This document shows, piece by piece, positions 50,202 to 58,572 of a DNA stretch of 64,000 nt; within the stretch, counting starts at the first letter, position 1, and each line of letters starts with the position of its first letter. Location of the stretch: positions 42,549-106,548 of the forward strand of contig JBAZLS010000002.1 of the NCBI GenBank assembly GCA_041650175.1, in the 5' to 3' direction. The stretch comes from Minisyncoccus sp041650175. GTDB lineage: Bacteria > Patescibacteriota > Minisyncoccia > Minisyncoccales > Minisyncoccaceae. A model generated the notes under the pieces. That model saw only the letters and a program-made list of their open reading frames with translations, was not told the origin of the DNA and did not search any database. A program made the position numbers and the translations under genes.

Positions 50202-51926
50202 ATGAGTTATAATTTAGTTTCAAATATAAGTTCTTATTGTGTAAGTGTTCCTGTTTTGACTTATTTTTCACATATTCCGACAGCAATTGTAGCTCTTTTG
50301 TTGAGTTCTTTTGTTTATTATAAAACAAGAAAAGATAATATTTTAACAAGTAAAATATTGCTTTTTATTTCGATGAGTTTTGCATTATGGACTACACTAG
50401 ATTTAATTATTTGGACTAGTAATGATAGTAGGCAAATAATGTTTGCTTGGTCGATTGTAAATTTAATAGAAATTTTATCATCATCCGCCACTTTATATTT
50501 TTCTTATGTTTTTTTAGAAAAAAAAGATGTTCCATTAAAATATAAAATTATAGGAGGAAGTTTAATTACTCTATTTGCAATATTTATTCCAACAACTATA
50601 AATTTAATTAGTTTTAATGTACCAAGCTGCGAATCAGAAGAAGGAATTTTGAAATATTATTTTTATTTTCTAGAAATATTAAATTTTTTGTTATTGATTT
50701 TCTATTTAATAAAAAAAATAATTCAATCAGATAAAAAAAATAGAAGGATGAAAATACTATTTTCGATTGGTGTGATATGTTTTTTATTATCCTTTTCTGG
50801 CTCAAATATAATAGGAAGTATTACTAAAAACTGGGAGATATTACAGTATGGCTTATTTGGAATGCCCTTCTTCATGGCATTTTTAATCTATTTGATTGTT
50901 GAATATAGAGTTTTTAACATCAAATTATTAGCTGCTCAAGCCTTGGTAATATCAATTATTGTATTAATTAGTTCACAATTCTTTTTCATTCAAACTAATA
51001 CAAATAGAATAATAACGGGGGCAACTTTACTTTTAGCTGCTACTTTTGGTTTTTGGCTAGTTAAATCTGTTAAAAAAGAATATAAACAAAAGGAACAATT
51101 AGAAATTGCAAATGTCGAGCTTAAAAAACTTGATAAAGCAAAGTCAGATTTTATAAATATTGCTTCACATCAATTAAGAACGCCTATTACTGTTATTCAA
51201 GGAGTTGCTTCTATGATGCTTGATGGAGATATGGATAAAATGCCAGCAAAAGAAAGGCAAGAATTTTATCTAGCTGTTTATGATAAAAGCAGGAAATTGC
51301 AAACAATTATTCATGATATTTTAAATGCGACAGAACTTGAAGGAAAAGAATATAACGTAATGGATATGAAAGTCGATACTATTGATTTGCAAAAGCTTAT
51401 ATCGAGAATAATTCAAGATTTTCAAGTAGAAACAAAAAAAAGGGATTTGGATTTAATTTTACTTCCGGCAAAAGGAGATATTCCAAAAATAAGCGGACAG
51501 GAAAAGTATTTAGAAGAGGTATTTATTAATTTAATAAATAATGCTATTAAATATACACCGTCTGGAAAAATGACTAATGATATAAGGATAATTAGAAAAA
51601 AAAGAGGACGAGCAAGAATTGAAGTAAGTATAGAAAATAGTAATAATAGCAAAGAGGTATTGATAAAAGTAAAAGATAATGGAATCGGTATTCCTCCAGA
51701 AACTGCGCCTAATTTATTCAAGAGGTTTTCAAGAGCCGAGAACGCTGTTAATATGTATACAGATGGAACCGGATTAGGCTTATATATAGTTAAAGAAATT
51801 GTAGAAGGGCATGGAGGAAAAGTATGGTTTGAAAGCGAATTGAATAAAGGAACAACATTTTTTGTAAATTTACCAATAGAAACAAAAGGTTTAGATATCA
51901 AAAAAAGAATATTAAGAAAAGATTGA
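50202..51926 (+). CDS. Sensor histidine kinase with seven-helix membrane domain
   Basis: 574 residues: about seven to eight membrane helices in 1-300, then HisKA with the phospho-His H323 in NIASHQLRTPITVIQ, N-box (EVFINLINNAIKYTPSG), G1 (VKDNGIGIPPETAP), F-box (LFKRFSRAEN) and G2 (DGTGLGLYIVKEIVEGHGG). The membrane part resembles the 7TM sensor (histidine-kinase N-terminal 7TM region) type. A receiver gene starts 4 bases after it, making a two-component pair. It follows speD and the ATP-grasp gene in the same operon. Confidence 0.93.
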   Translation: MSYNLVSNISSYCVSVPVLTYFSHIPTAIVALLLSSFVYYKTRKDNILTSKILLFISMSFALWTTLDLIIWTSNDSRQIMFAWSIVNLIEILSSSATLYFSYVFLEKKDVPLKYKIIGGSLITLFAIFIPTTINLISFNVPSCESEEGILKYYFYFLEILNFLLLIFYLIKKIIQSDKKNRRMKILFSIGVICFLLSFSGSNIIGSITKNWEILQYGLFGMPFFMAFLIYLIVEYRVFNIKLLAAQALVISIIVLISSQFFFIQTNTNRIITGATLLLAATFGFWLVKSVKKEYKQKEQLEIANVELKKLDKAKSDFINIASHQLRTPITVIQGVASMMLDGDMDKMPAKERQEFYLAVYDKSRKLQTIIHDILNATELEGKEYNVMDMKVDTIDLQKLISRIIQDFQVETKKRDLDLILLPAKGDIPKISGQEKYLEEVFINLINNAIKYTPSGKMTNDIRIIRKKRGRARIEVSIENSNNSKEVLIKVKDNGIGIPPETAPNLFKRFSRAENAVNMYTDGTGLGLYIVKEIVEGHGGKVWFESELNKGTTFFVNLPIETKGLDIKKRILRKD

Positions 51927-51930
51927 AAAT

Positions 51931-52302
51931 ATGATAAAAGTATTACTCATGGAAGATGATCCTATTCAGATAATGATTCTAGAAGCAAAAATGAAAATTG
52001 AAGGCATATTTTGTATTGTAGCAAGCAATGGAAAAGAAGCTTTATCATTAGCAATTTCCGAAAAACCAGACATTATTCTTTCAGATATTCTTTTAGGCAG
52101 TGAAAATGGATTAGATATTGTTGAAAAAATCAAAAAAAATGAAAAAATAAAAGATATTCCTATAATTATTTTTACTAACTATGCAGATAAAAGAGCAGTA
52201 GCAAGAGCTAAGGAATTAAAGGTAACTGAATATATCATCAAATCTGGAGTAACACCAAAAAAAATAATTGAAAAAATAAAAGAAAATATTAAAGAAAATT
52301 AA
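51931..52302 (+). CDS. Single-domain response regulator
   Basis: A 123-residue CheY-like receiver with no output domain. Acidic pair in LMEDDPIQ (about 8-10), phospho-acceptor D52 in ILSDILLG, Thr in IIIFTNYAD and Lys in EYIIKSGVTP are all present. Probable partner of the histidine kinase before it. Output must pass through another protein. Terminator follows. Confidence 0.93.
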   Translation: MIKVLLMEDDPIQIMILEAKMKIEGIFCIVASNGKEALSLAISEKPDIILSDILLGSENGLDIVEKIKKNEKIKDIPIIIFTNYADKRAVARAKELKVTEYIIKSGVTPKKIIEKIKENIKEN

Positions 52303-52304
52303 AC

Positions 52305-52340
52305 CAAAAAATCGAACATATTATGTCGATTTTTTTGTTT
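52305..52340 (+). terminator. Intrinsic terminator after the response regulator
   Basis: AAAAAATCGA, ACATATTATG, TCGATTTTTTT. Confidence 0.75.
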
Positions 52341-52383
52341 TGTAATATTATATTCCAAAGTAAAAGGCAGTGGATGCTAACTA

Positions 52384-52411
52384 TTGACTATTCTAATAAA
52401 TATGTTATTAT
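52384..52411 (+). promoter_or_regulatory. Promoter of the EamA transporter
   Basis: TTGACT (52384-52389), 16-base spacer, TATTAT (52406-52411). An AGGAGG Shine-Dalgarno lies at 52426-52431, 5 bases before the ATG. Confidence 0.7.
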
Positions 52412-52436
52412 CTATGAAGAACTTTAGGAGGAAAAG

Positions 52437-53312
52437 ATGATAGTGTTCCTGATTCCATTGTTTTATGCATTTGCCAATTTGGCAGATAAGATTCTCGTCA
52501 CCGGAGACGATGACGATGCGGATCCAGGGGCGCTTCTTGCACTTTCTGGATTATTTTCTGGATTATTTTCAATAATCTTCGGATTTTGGATTTATTTTAC
52601 TGGTCGATCATTTGGCGATATTCCGACCATTGTCATGCTAATCGGCATTGGTGCGATTTATTACTCGGCCATCTGGATTTATCTTGATATGCTCAAGGCA
52701 AACGATTCATCTAGCGTTACGGCATGGTTTCAAATAATCCCGCTATTTGGAACTATTGGAGCTTTCATAATATTAAGAGAAATCCCTGTATGGTATCAGA
52801 TTGTTGCCATCCCCATGTTGATAATAGGAGGTTTTATGCTTTCTTATCGAAAAGGGGGATTCAACAAGACAATTGTCTTCTGGATGATTATCTCAGCGGC
52901 ACTGGTTGCACTTTATGATGTCTTATTCGCCGAATATGGACGAAGCATTGATGAATTTAGTGCAATATTCTTTATGCTGTTGGGCAAGACGGCTTCAGGA
53001 TTTGTAGTCCTAGTCGCCGATAAAAAATCTCAAAGAGGATTTTGGATCGCACTCACAACTAAGCTTAAGACACAGCTAATTGCTGAATCGGCAAACACAT
53101 TGGCAGATGTAGTACAATATGCTTGTATACTTTCAATGCCTATATTGTTGGTTCAGGGAGCAGGGACGCTTCAGCCAATGTGCGTATTGGCTGGAGCAAT
53201 AGTTCTCGGGAATAGGTATCCTAAGCTAAAGGAGGACATCAAAGGTATAAATTTATATCAGAAGGTACTGGGGATAGTACTAATGATTGCAGGAGGAATA
53301 TTTTTGATGTAA
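52437..53312 (+). CDS. EamA/DMT-type transporter
   Basis: 291 residues, ten predicted membrane helices in two halves of five, as in EamA (drug/metabolite) transporters. First half ends LREIPVWYQIVAIPMLIIGGFMLSY; second half repeats the pattern and ends LYQKVLGIVLMIAGGIFLM. An acidic loop GDDDDADPG after TM1 is unusual. It has a strong Shine-Dalgarno and codon use slightly richer in G+C than its neighbours, suggesting it was acquired. Substrate unknown. Confidence 0.82.
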   Translation: MIVFLIPLFYAFANLADKILVTGDDDDADPGALLALSGLFSGLFSIIFGFWIYFTGRSFGDIPTIVMLIGIGAIYYSAIWIYLDMLKANDSSSVTAWFQIIPLFGTIGAFIILREIPVWYQIVAIPMLIIGGFMLSYRKGGFNKTIVFWMIISAALVALYDVLFAEYGRSIDEFSAIFFMLLGKTASGFVVLVADKKSQRGFWIALTTKLKTQLIAESANTLADVVQYACILSMPILLVQGAGTLQPMCVLAGAIVLGNRYPKLKEDIKGINLYQKVLGIVLMIAGGIFLM

Positions 53313-53313
53313 T

Positions 53314-53346
53314 ACCATATTTAAAATTAAATATGGTTCTTTTTTA
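53314..53346 (+). terminator. Intrinsic terminator after the transporter
   Basis: ACCATATTT, AAAATT, AAATATGGT then TCTTTTTT. Confidence 0.75.
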
Positions 53347-53373
53347 TATAAAAAATAGCTTTTGAATTTGGAA

Positions 53374-53403
53374 TTAAAAACTAGACCCAAAAAGTCTAGT
53401 TTC
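53374..53403 (-). terminator. Intrinsic terminator after topA
   Basis: Minus strand AAACTAGAC, TTTTTGG, GTCTAGTTTTTAATT. Confidence 0.75.
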
Positions 53404-53405
53404 TC

Positions 53406-55421
53406 TTATTTACACTTCGGGTCAGAACATTTCGTTTTCTTTCCTTTCTCAACCATTAATGCTCCGCACTTTGGACATTTTTCATTGATTGGTTTATCCC
53501 AAAGTGCAAAATCGCAATCAGGCCAATTAGGACAGCCATAAAACATCTTTCCTTTTTTAGTTCTTTTTTGAACAATTTCAGCTTGTCCGCATTTTGGACA
53601 CGTAATGTTTGTTCTTTGTGCCGGACTTTTTTCTATTGATTCAATGTGTTTGCAATCTGGATATCCTGGACAGGCTAAGAATTTTCCAAACCGCCCCATT
53701 TTTGTTACAAGATTTTTACCGCATTTTGGACAAACTTTATCTGATATTTCATCGGGAACTTCAGTACGTTTAACTTCGTCATATTTTTTTGCTAAATTTT
53801 CTTCAAATGGATCATAAAATCCTCGCAGGGTATCTATCCAGTCTCTTTTTCCTCTGGCAATTTGGTCTAAATCTTTCTCCATTTTTGCTGTAAATTTTAT
53901 ATCTACAATATTCGGGAAATGCTCGATAAGTAAATCAACTACGGCAAAACCAACTTCAGTTGGTACAAATCTTCTATCTTCATTCTTATTAGTATAATTC
54001 CTATCTTGGATAGTCGAAATAATTGAGGCATAAGTAGCTGGACGCCCAATTTCATTTTCTTCCATTTCCTTAATCAAAGATGCCTCGTTATATCTAGCTG
54101 GCGGTTGAGTAAAATGTTGTTCAGTGTTTATTTTTACTAAATCAGGTTTATCACCTTCCTTTAAATCAGGAATATTTTTTTCAGTTGATTTTATTGGATA
54201 TACCTTTAAGAATCCTTCAAATTTTAAATGTAAACCGCTTGCTTGAAGGGTATATTCATTTTCAGTTTCAATAATAGCTTTAGTTGAAGCAAAAATAGCA
54301 TCTTTCATTTGAGATGCAACAAATCTAGACCAAATTAATTTATAAAGCTTTTTTTGCTTTTCGTCCCCAGTAAATTTTTCTGGCGTTAATTCGACATTTG
54401 TTGGCCTTATGGCTTCATGCGCTTCTTGAGCTCTTCCTTTAGTCTTAAATCTACGAGGAGAAGCAGAATATTCAGAACCAAATGTTGTTTCAATAAAGGA
54501 TTGTGCAGCTGTAAGTGATTGTTCTGATAGATTTAGTGAGTCGGTTCTATGATAGGTTATAGTACCTTTTTCATATAGTCCTTGAGCATTTGACATTGTG
54601 AATTTTGATGGATACCCAAGTTTTTTTGATGCTTCTTGTTGGAGAGTAGATGTTGTAAACGGAGGCAATGCATGACGGATAAGGTCTTTGTTTTCAATAC
54701 GAGCTACGGTATATTTAGTTTTTTCTAGTTCCGTTTTTATTTTCTCAGCATCTTCTTTTGTTTTGATTTCTAGTTTAGCAATAGCCGTATTCTTATATTT
54801 TATGAGGTCAGCAGTAAAATCTTCTCCATTTTGTTTGAGGTCAGCGGCAACACTCCAATATTCTTCGGGAGTAAATTTTTGAATTTCTCTTTCTCTGTCT
54901 ACTATTAATCGAACAGCAATTGATTGCACTCTTCCAGCAGATAATTTTTTCGCAACTTTTTTCCATAAAAAAGGGGAAAGCTTGTAACCGACAATCCTAT
55001 CCAAAACACGTCTTGCTTGCTGAGCATTAACTAAATCTAAATCAAGAGCACAAGGATGTTTTAGAGAGCTATCAATCGCTTCTTTTGTAATTTCATGAAA
55101 AGTTATTCTTTTGTATGGGCGTCCTTCAAGTTTTAAAGCCTCAATTAAATGCCAAGAAATAGCTTCTCCTTCGCGGTCAGGGTCGGTTGCAAGAAAAACA
55201 ATTTCAGCTTTTTCTACTTCTTTTTTCAAAGCTGTTACATTTTTCTTAGCTTTCATTGGGACAATATATTTTACTTTGAAATCTTTTTCAGGATCAACAC
55301 CGAATTCGCTTTTTGGCAAATCACGGATATGCCCATACGATGACATGACAGTATATTCTTTCCCTAGGAATTTTTTTATTGTTCCTGCCTTAGTCGGACT
55401 TTCTACGATAATTAATTTCAT
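53406..55421 (-). CDS. topA: DNA topoisomerase I
   Basis: Type IA topoisomerase of 671 residues that relaxes negative supercoils. TOPRIM domain (LIIVESPTKAGTIKKFLG, ATDPDREGEAISWH), the tower, catalytic Tyr in KGTITYHRTDS, RPTNVELTPE and three C-terminal zinc ribbons (CPKCGKNLVTKMGRFGKF, CPKCGQAEIV, CPKCGALMVEKGKK). Order pth-dprA-topA on the minus strand gives a compact operon; dprA ends 8 bases upstream. Confidence 0.96.
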   Translation of the reverse strand: MKLIIVESPTKAGTIKKFLGKEYTVMSSYGHIRDLPKSEFGVDPEKDFKVKYIVPMKAKKNVTALKKEVEKAEIVFLATDPDREGEAISWHLIEALKLEGRPYKRITFHEITKEAIDSSLKHPCALDLDLVNAQQARRVLDRIVGYKLSPFLWKKVAKKLSAGRVQSIAVRLIVDREREIQKFTPEEYWSVAADLKQNGEDFTADLIKYKNTAIAKLEIKTKEDAEKIKTELEKTKYTVARIENKDLIRHALPPFTTSTLQQEASKKLGYPSKFTMSNAQGLYEKGTITYHRTDSLNLSEQSLTAAQSFIETTFGSEYSASPRRFKTKGRAQEAHEAIRPTNVELTPEKFTGDEKQKKLYKLIWSRFVASQMKDAIFASTKAIIETENEYTLQASGLHLKFEGFLKVYPIKSTEKNIPDLKEGDKPDLVKINTEQHFTQPPARYNEASLIKEMEENEIGRPATYASIISTIQDRNYTNKNEDRRFVPTEVGFAVVDLLIEHFPNIVDIKFTAKMEKDLDQIARGKRDWIDTLRGFYDPFEENLAKKYDEVKRTEVPDEISDKVCPKCGKNLVTKMGRFGKFLACPGYPDCKHIESIEKSPAQRTNITCPKCGQAEIVQKRTKKGKMFYGCPNWPDCDFALWDKPINEKCPKCGALMVEKGKKTKCSDPKCK

Positions 55422-55428
55422 AGATTTT

Positions 55429-56322
55429 CTATTTGATTAAATAATTTCTTTCTTTTATATCAACTATTTTATTCTTGATTTCTAAAATTGTCAGCGTTGC
55501 AATAATTTCTGCCGGCAATAAGCCAGATAATTTTATTAGGCTTTCAATTCCGAGTGGCACTTCTGACTTTGAAAGCAACATAAGAATAATATTTTCTTTA
55601 TCATTATCTCCCTCAATTTTTATATTCTTATCATTTTTGTAGATTAGTGGCAAATTATTTTTTTTAGCTTCAGCAAATATATCTTCAACATCTGTGACTA
55701 TCTTAGCCCCATTTTTTATCAATTCAAGGCATCCTTTCGAATTTTGGGTATAAATCGAATTGGGGATAGCAAAAGCATATTTTCCTTGTTCTTTTGCATA
55801 ATTAGCAGTAATAAGCGAACCAGACTTTAGTCTTGCTTCAATTACTAAAACTCCAAAGGATAGCCCAGAGATTATTCTGTTCCGTTCTGGGAAACTATAT
55901 CGGCTTGGCTTGGTATTAACTGGATATTCAGAAATTATTAATCCATCATTTTCTAATATTTTTTCAGCCAGCTTAAAATTTTCTTTTGGATAAAAACTAT
56001 TATAATCTATTCCTGAACCTAAAACAGCAATTGTGCGCTTATTGTTATTTATTGCGCATTCATGAGCAATTCCATCAATTCCCTTGGCTAGTCCAGAAAC
56101 TATTATAATGTTTGATTTTGCGATTTTTCCTCCAATATCTTTGCAAACTTGTTTACCATAATCACTTGGAATTCTTGAACCAACTATAGCTAAGCAATTT
56201 TCATCTTCTTTAGGCAGTCTTCCAGCATAATAAAGCACTTGCGGCGGATTTTTAATCGCTTTTAAGGATTCTGGGTAATTCTCATCATTTATAAAAATGG
56301 TTTTTATATCAAAACTAATCAT
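55429..56322 (-). CDS. dprA: DNA processing protein DprA
   Basis: 297 residues. Rossmann-type DprA fold: NCLAIVGSRIPSDYGKQV, SGLAKGIDGIAHECAI, VLGSGIDYNSFYPKEN, ISEYPVNTKP, PERNRIISGLS and YAFAIPN, then a C-terminal winged-helix-like tail (LSKSEVPLGIESLIKLSG). It loads RecA on incoming single-stranded DNA, so it points to natural transformation. It overlaps pth by 8 bases. Confidence 0.95.
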   Translation of the reverse strand: MISFDIKTIFINDENYPESLKAIKNPPQVLYYAGRLPKEDENCLAIVGSRIPSDYGKQVCKDIGGKIAKSNIIIVSGLAKGIDGIAHECAINNNKRTIAVLGSGIDYNSFYPKENFKLAEKILENDGLIISEYPVNTKPSRYSFPERNRIISGLSFGVLVIEARLKSGSLITANYAKEQGKYAFAIPNSIYTQNSKGCLELIKNGAKIVTDVEDIFAEAKKNNLPLIYKNDKNIKIEGDNDKENIILMLLSKSEVPLGIESLIKLSGLLPAEIIATLTILEIKNKIVDIKERNYLIK

Positions 56323-56875
56323 TCAAAATAATTTTTTCGATATGCTCACAGGCCTCGCTTATTGCAATTTTTAATAATTTTTCTTCGCTTTCAGTAAAAT
56401 TCTTTAAAACGACAGCCTCAAGGCCATTTTCTTTAGCAGGTATTTTATATGTAGGATCGTCGGAATCTATGCCTACTCGCAAACGAATAAATTCTTTTGT
56501 CCCGAGTTCATCAATAATAGATTGTACTCCCTTATGTCCAGCTGAGCTTTTTCCTTTTTGTATTTTTACTTGTCCGATTGGAACATCAGCATCATCACTT
56601 ATTACAATTAATTCATTTTTTAGTTCTAGTTTATAAAAATCAATCAAAGGACGGACAGATTTGCCCGACAGATTCATAAAAGTCTGGGGTTTAATTATAA
56701 GAACTTCCGTTTCTCCAATAAGCCCTTCTGAAACAAAAGCATTATATTTTTTAGAATGGCGAAATTTTGAAAAATTATTTTTATCTACAAAAAAATCAAC
56801 CGTCCTAAAGCCGATATTGTGTCTTGTGAATTCATATTCTTTTCCAGGGTTTCCTAGCCCCACAATAATAAACAT
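56315..56875 (-). CDS. pth: Peptidyl-tRNA hydrolase
   Basis: 186 residues. LGNPGKEYEFTRHNIGFRTVD with the catalytic His, IIKPQTFMNLSGKSV (Asn), ISDDADVPIGQVKIQKGKSSAGHKGVQSI and FIRLRVGID are the standard motifs. It recycles tRNA from peptidyl-tRNA released early from the ribosome. First gene of the pth-dprA-topA group, divergent from the lipase gene at 56967. Confidence 0.96.
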   Translation of the reverse strand: MFIIVGLGNPGKEYEFTRHNIGFRTVDFFVDKNNFSKFRHSKKYNAFVSEGLIGETEVLIIKPQTFMNLSGKSVRPLIDFYKLELKNELIVISDDADVPIGQVKIQKGKSSAGHKGVQSIIDELGTKEFIRLRVGIDSDDPTYKIPAKENGLEAVVLKNFTESEEKLLKIAISEACEHIEKIILND

Positions 56876-56913
56876 ATAATTAGTATAAGAGATTTTGGTG
56901 TTTTATAATAGTC

Positions 56914-56942
56914 TTGACGTATACTAATATATATTATATAAT
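56914..56942 (+). promoter_or_regulatory. Promoter of the lipase-like gene
   Basis: TTGACG (56914-56919), 17-base spacer, TATAAT (56937-56942): near consensus. Confidence 0.8.
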
Positions 56943-56966
56943 ATAATTATCTCAGAGGTGAGTTGA

Positions 56967-57671
56967 GTGAAAGCAGATGTTCTTTTAATCGTATTCGCCA
57001 TCCAAGGATGGTCAGAAGCAGGGTCGTGGAAAAACTCTTTACTTGCTGGGTTATTCGAAAGGATTCCTGGAGTGAAGGTTGTTGTCCCCGATTACATGAA
57101 CGGAACCGGAAAGTTTGCCAAGTTCAAATCGCACCTGCGAATTGAACAGTATGCGGCCAGGGTAAGGTCTGTGTATAAGCAAACAGAAAAAGCCTATCCG
57201 AGTGTTCCCATTTTAGTAGTGGGACACAGCCTAGGAGGACTCGTTGCAAGGTATCTTTACAATGAGGGATTATTTTACTCCAAAAATATGATTCTTGCAG
57301 GAACACCCAATAAGGGCGTTAGTTACAAAATGTTTGGAGGAGAATTCGGAAGAATAGTCTTGCCAATTTTGAAAGTTTTGGCAAGAAAATCAATATGTAA
57401 TGTGCCAGTCTTCTATCAATTACTTGAGGGGAGCGACTTCCTAAAAGAATTGAATGAAGGAGGTATTCCAAGAAATGCACATTACATCCGTGGATGCTTT
57501 GACACAGTTGTTGAAGCAGAATCCTCTGACCCCTATGGAATTGGAACAGTGATCAATTGCGATCACCACATGTTCCCCAGGAAAAAAGAGGAAATGGATA
57601 GCGTAAAGAACAGTGCGATTCCAGTAATTATGAGAATCGTAGGAGAAAGACTCAGAGAAATGAAGCCATGA
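56967..57671 (+). CDS. Alpha/beta hydrolase, lipase-like
   Basis: 234 residues from GTG 56967 with GAGGTGA about 6 bases upstream. The nucleophile elbow GHSLGG (S88), an oxyanion-type AIQGWSEAGSW near the start, AGTPNKG, a late Asp and a His in NCDHHMF give a complete hydrolase triad. The shape resembles GPI-inositol-deacylase/lipase-like cytosolic hydrolases. No signal peptide. Stronger Shine-Dalgarno, GTG start and higher G+C codon use suggest recent arrival. Substrate unknown. Confidence 0.82.
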   Translation: MKADVLLIVFAIQGWSEAGSWKNSLLAGLFERIPGVKVVVPDYMNGTGKFAKFKSHLRIEQYAARVRSVYKQTEKAYPSVPILVVGHSLGGLVARYLYNEGLFYSKNMILAGTPNKGVSYKMFGGEFGRIVLPILKVLARKSICNVPVFYQLLEGSDFLKELNEGGIPRNAHYIRGCFDTVVEAESSDPYGIGTVINCDHHMFPRKKEEMDSVKNSAIPVIMRIVGERLREMKP

Positions 57672-57702
57672 GTCTATAAAAAATAAAGGCTTCTTTTTTT
57701 AT
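57663..57702 (+). terminator. Intrinsic terminator after the lipase-like gene
   Basis: GAAGCC, 20-base loop, GGCTTC then TTTTTTT; the stem starts in the last codons. Confidence 0.65.
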
Positions 57703-57729
57703 TCCCAAAATTAATAATAAATAAAGAAT

Positions 57730-57767
57730 AGATTGCTTCGTCGTGCTTCGCACTTCTCGCAATGACA
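57730..57767 (+). repeat. AGATTGCTTCG repeat, solo forward copy
   Basis: AGATTGCTTCG, arm with hairpin GTGCTTCGCAC, CTCGCAATGACA. Same family as 33682 and 39013. Confidence 0.8.
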
Positions 57768-57786
57768 GCGGACTAAAGGCGCCCTA

Positions 57787-57872
57787 TTGGATTCCAGCTT
57801 TCGCCCTCCATAGGCGGGCAAGCTGGAATGACAAAGGACGGTGGAATGACAAAGGATGCTGGAATAACAAAG
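57787..57872. repeat. Second dispersed repeat (CCAGCTTTCGCC family)
   Basis: TTGGATTCCAGCTTTCGCCC, then TCCATAGGCGGGCAAGCTGGAATGACA: a hairpin whose arms are CCAGCTT and AAGCTGG. It is followed by two partial GGAATGACAAAGGA units. The region 57672-57934 holds only these repeats and the start of the next gene. Confidence 0.6.
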
Positions 57873-57934
57873 GTAATTTTGCTTTCATTGAGACAATTTG
57901 ATATAATAAAGAAAAATTATAATCATTTTTTGAT

Positions 57935-58567
57935 ATGGAAATATTAAGTTTTGAGGAAACAAAAAAACTTTTAACAAAATATAAAATTCCGCACTGCGAA
58001 ACGGAAATTTTTAATTTTGAAGATAAGGCCTTAGCTTTTGCAAAAAAAATAGGGTTTCCAGTTGTTTTGAAAATTCATTCTAGGACAATTTTTCATAAAT
58101 CAGAAATCGGAGGAGTAAAGGCTAATATCAAAGATGAAAAAGAATTTAGTGAAGCTTGGAATCAAATAAATGAAAGTACCAAAGGAAGAAATATTGAAGG
58201 AATATTGGTTCAAGAAATGCTTAGCGGAAAAGAAATTGCAATGGGAATGAAAAGAGACGAACAGTTTGGTCCAGTTTTGATGTTTGGACTTGGTGGAATA
58301 TTTATCGAAGTCTTGAAAGATGTTTCTTTCCGAATTGCTCCAATAAATAAGACGGAGGCAACAAAAATGATTAAGGAAATTGATGGATATAAGATACTTG
58401 AAGGCTACCGAACGGGGGAGGATGTAAATATTTCGAAAATAGCAGATATTTTAGTCAGTTTATCAAAAATGTCAACAAAAGAAGAGTATATAATTGGAAT
58501 GGACTTGAACCCAGTAATAGTAAATAAAGATTATGCAAAATTAGCTGATTTTAGAATAATAATTTAA
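57935..58567 (+). CDS. acdB: ADP-forming acyl-CoA synthetase, beta (ATP-grasp) subunit
   Basis: 210 residues: SFEETKKLLTKYKIPHC, GFPVVLKIHSRTIFHKSEIGGVKANIKDEKEF, VQEMLSGKEIAMGMKRDEQFGPVLMFGLGGIFIEVLKDVSFR, then MDLNPVIV. This is the ATP-grasp subunit of ADP-forming acetate-CoA ligase, which converts acyl-CoA, ADP and phosphate to acid, ATP and CoA. The alpha subunit follows 5 bases after. With KorAB at 37004 it would give substrate-level ATP from 2-oxoacids. Confidence 0.9.
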   Translation: MEILSFEETKKLLTKYKIPHCETEIFNFEDKALAFAKKIGFPVVLKIHSRTIFHKSEIGGVKANIKDEKEFSEAWNQINESTKGRNIEGILVQEMLSGKEIAMGMKRDEQFGPVLMFGLGGIFIEVLKDVSFRIAPINKTEATKMIKEIDGYKILEGYRTGEDVNISKIADILVSLSKMSTKEEYIIGMDLNPVIVNKDYAKLADFRIII

Positions 58568-58572
58568 TTCTT

